Origin: Chrysochromulina parva
Lineage: Eukaryota; Haptophyta; Prymnesiales; Chrysochromulinaceae
Reading direction: 5' to 3'
Length of the DNA: 15,268 nucleotides
Assembly (NCBI GenBank): GCA_002887195.1
Contig: PJAB01001338.1
Span: 1-15,268 of the forward strand
A program made the translations under genes and the position numbers. Every line of letters begins with the position of its first letter. The stretch's first letter is position 1. The notes beneath the pieces are model-generated. The model made no database searches, was not told the DNA's origin, and was given only the letters and a program-made list of their open reading frames with translations. Shown here in pieces: positions 13,607 to 15,268 of this stretch.

Positions 13607-14644
13607 CTAAACGTCGCCTCCCAGGTAGCCAGCGAGTTTCCCGTGGTGGATCCACCGGATGGGCAGCTCGGAGGCCACCTTGTCCAACCCGAGCGCGCTG
13701 CGCACGTCCGATGGCATCACGTCGCACGTGCCGCCATAAGCGGTGGGCAAATGGGACGGCGTCACTGTGCGCCGGAGCGTCGCATGCGTGTGCTCTCTCC
13801 CTAGGATGCTCACACGGCCGCGCAGGCCCACGGAAAGACATGGCGCGAGCGCACCCCAGAGGTGCACGAAGAGCGGCGAGGCGTGCACGCACGTGGCGCT
13901 CCCGATCAGCTCGGGGTAATGAGCGTCGACTAGTGCGAGAGGCGCACGCAGACGGCGGAGGACGCTCGGGCTCAGGTGCGCCCAGCGGAGGTCCTCGTAG
14001 TCGAGGACGAGGGCCTGACGCACGAGCGTACGCTCCTTGGCGGAGAGAGCATCCGCGTGGTAACTCAGCGTCTCCAGCAGGTGTACCACGGCGTCCGTGA
14101 ACTCGTCGTCACTCAGCCTCTGCAGCCACGTGTCGGGGTCAAGCGACCCGATGTCGGCGATCGTGAGCAAATCACCCTGGAGAGAGCGGCGATGCACCGG
14201 CACGAGGCCGAGTGTTCCGAATAGACGCCGCACTCCTTCATGCTCGGCCACTTTCCACCCCTCCGCCACCCGCCGCCGGATCGCAGCAGCACCCTCTGAC
14301 CGCCACGCAGCCGTCGCCCGGGCGGACACTATAGCGTCGGCCTCATTCCACTCGCAGTGAACGAGGAACCTCAGCAGAAATGGCTCCCACAACTCGTCAA
14401 GTTCGCCGTTCTCGCGCAGGTACTCGTCGCGCACACGGTCGATCTTTGCGCGTTGTTCTGCTGTCAGGTCATCGAGCTTGACCAGGCGGTGACTGGCATT
14501 CCTCCGCGACGCGCGCCGAGCTTTGACGAGCTTCACGGCTGCATTGAGCTCATCTCCGCTCAGCTCTTGCGCGAGGCGCGCGATCCGGTACAGCAGCACC
14601 GCAAGCAGCACCACAAGCAGCACGTCGAGCGGCGCGACCGCCAT
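13607..14644 (-). CDS. Membrane-anchored Sec14-like (CRAL-TRIO) lipid-binding protein
   Basis: The product is 345 residues. Residues 5-22 (PLDVLLVVLLAVLLYRIA) form one hydrophobic segment that would act as an N-terminal signal anchor. Residues 88-117 (FLLRFLVHCEWNEADAIV...W) match the CRAL-TRIO N-terminal helix pair. The lipid-binding domain follows, with VLDYEDLRWAHLS (213-225), VDAHYPELIGSATCVHASPLFVHLW (239-263, the typical HYPE...N/HxPxxF stretch) and LPTAYGGTCD (299-308, the LPxEYGG motif). Sec14 proteins carry phosphatidylinositol, phosphatidylcholine or other hydrophobic ligands between membranes; the ligand cannot be told. The open frame extends to 14671 only through a TTG, so ATG at 14644 (followed by G) is chosen. 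The stop is TAG. Confidence 0.82.
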   Translation of the reverse strand: MAVAPLDVLLVVLLAVLLYRIARLAQELSGDELNAAVKLVKARRASRRNASHRLVKLDDLTAEQRAKIDRVRDEYLRENGELDELWEPFLLRFLVHCEWNEADAIVSARATAAWRSEGAAAIRRRVAEGWKVAEHEGVRRLFGTLGLVPVHRRSLQGDLLTIADIGSLDPDTWLQRLSDDEFTDAVVHLLETLSYHADALSAKERTLVRQALVLDYEDLRWAHLSPSVLRRLRAPLALVDAHYPELIGSATCVHASPLFVHLWGALAPCLSVGLRGRVSILGREHTHATLRRTVTPSHLPTAYGGTCDVMPSDVRSALGLDKVASELPIRWIHHGKLAGYLGGDV

Positions 14645-15156
14645 CGAGGTGTGTATGACAGTTTTTTCCAAGTTTCATACTTTAGGAATTTGGAAGTTTG
14701 AGCTCGTGCGACCAAGTGAAGTCAGCTATTGTTTATTAAGTGCATGACTTGACTTTTGCGCACAGGTTTTCTCGTTCGCGAAAATGTGTGTGCGGAATCT
14801 CCCAGCTGCATGTCGTCGCGCGTGCTTGTCGTGCGCAAGTGCGTGGCATGTAGGGAAATGCAGTGTCAACGAGCACGGCGACCGAGCACTTCAAGTGGTT
14901 GAGCGGAGCGTGGTGCCGGGCGTCGGGCGGTGGCACGGGAGAGATTAGGCACAGATTGTACTATGTATTAAGTTTGCTTGATTCAAGTAACTGAAAAGAA
15001 TGCGTTGCGCGCTCTATATTGTTAGCCATATCGGCTATATCTTACGGAGATTACTATTTCTAAAATCACCCGTTCGGAAAGACCTCCGATAATGTCTCAG
15101 GACGGGCAATCAACGTCGGCAATCCTCCGTGCGCGGATCCAAGAGTGTTGCTTTCG
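14645..15156. promoter_or_regulatory. Divergent intergenic region with AT-rich promoter-like stretch
   Basis: These 512 bases separate the Sec14-like start (-) from a probable gene start at 15157 (+). Close to the Sec14-like start lies an inverted repeat, TTCCAA at about 14666-14671 and TTGGAA at 14690-14695. Around 14945-15070 the DNA turns AT-rich and contains CTATATT (15014-15020) and the interrupted palindrome TAGCC-ATATC-GGCTA (15023-15037). This would suit a promoter for the rightward gene; no transcription evidence is available. Confidence 0.4.
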
Positions 15157-15268
15157 ATGGACGCCGAGGACGTGCTGGAAGCAGGTGCAGAACCTGAAGG
15201 TCTAGGATCGGCGGAGGGCAGCACCGACGGCGCGCAGTTGGTCAGATACGTGAACCCTGCTCAGTGCG
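15157..15268 (+). CDS. Probable N-terminus of a further protein (3' partial)
   Basis: An ATG at 15157 opens a frame that stays open to the window edge. It starts MDAEDVLEAGAEPEG and continues for 37 acidic, alanine- and glycine-rich residues, of the composition expected of a coding N-terminus in this genome. The same frame is open upstream to a TAA near 15061, so the true start or an upstream exon could lie there. Another ATG at 15092 starts a different, 37-codon frame that ends at 15205. No family can be named from so short a piece. Confidence 0.38.
   Translation, partial: MDAEDVLEAGAEPEGLGSAEGSTDGAQLVRYVNPAQC

Noticed and set aside
1..15268. tRNA, rRNA or transposase genes
   Set aside because: I looked for cloverleaf elements and recognisable transposase or reverse transcriptase motifs on both strands and saw none.

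Overview
The window reads as nuclear DNA of a GC-rich, photosynthetic protist. Genes sit close together on both strands, coding exons are GC-rich at third positions, and all three complete introns are short and GT-AG. One gene is the plastid Rieske oxygenase PAO/TIC55 type. A haptophyte or a similar marine alga fits best; this is inference, since no marker gene fixes the lineage.

Layout. 1-128: 3' part of an intron built of a 10-bp tandem repeat. 129-944 (+): last exon of a pheophorbide a oxygenase/TIC55-like protein. 1136-9782 (+): one four-exon gene of about 2,695 residues with eight PDZ domains, a short coiled coil, two IQ-motif plus EF-hand-pair modules (the EF pairs nearly identical as DNA), a third decayed EF pair, a long proline-rich linker and a seven-repeat WD40 propeller. 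9783-10632: convergent intergenic space with weak, unrecognised ORFs. 10633-11889 (-): TrmB-like tRNA (guanine-N7) methyltransferase with a long N-terminal extension. 11890-12057: compact divergent promoter. 12058-13137 (+): TraB-family protein with a Ser-Pro hexanucleotide repeat. 13138-13606: 3'-flank spacer. 13607-14644 (-): membrane-anchored Sec14/CRAL-TRIO lipid-transfer protein. 14645-15156: spacer with an AT-rich promoter-like stretch. 15157-15268 (+): probable first codons of another gene.

Two points stand out. First, the giant PDZ/IQ-EF/WD40 protein is an architecture I cannot place in any named family; it looks like a calcium-responsive scaffold. Second, three introns (the one cut by the left edge and the last two of the scaffold gene) share related GATGGC(C/A)TCTGAT-type tandem repeats. 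The two whole ones also share a CCGTCATC(ATC)AG 3' end, and their first 8-9 bases are repeated directly after the acceptor. That is the footprint expected of introner-like elements that make a target-site duplication and use one copy as the 5' splice site.

The genes do not form an obvious pathway. The links visible are positional: a shared divergent promoter for the methyltransferase and the TraB gene, and convergent 3' ends elsewhere.
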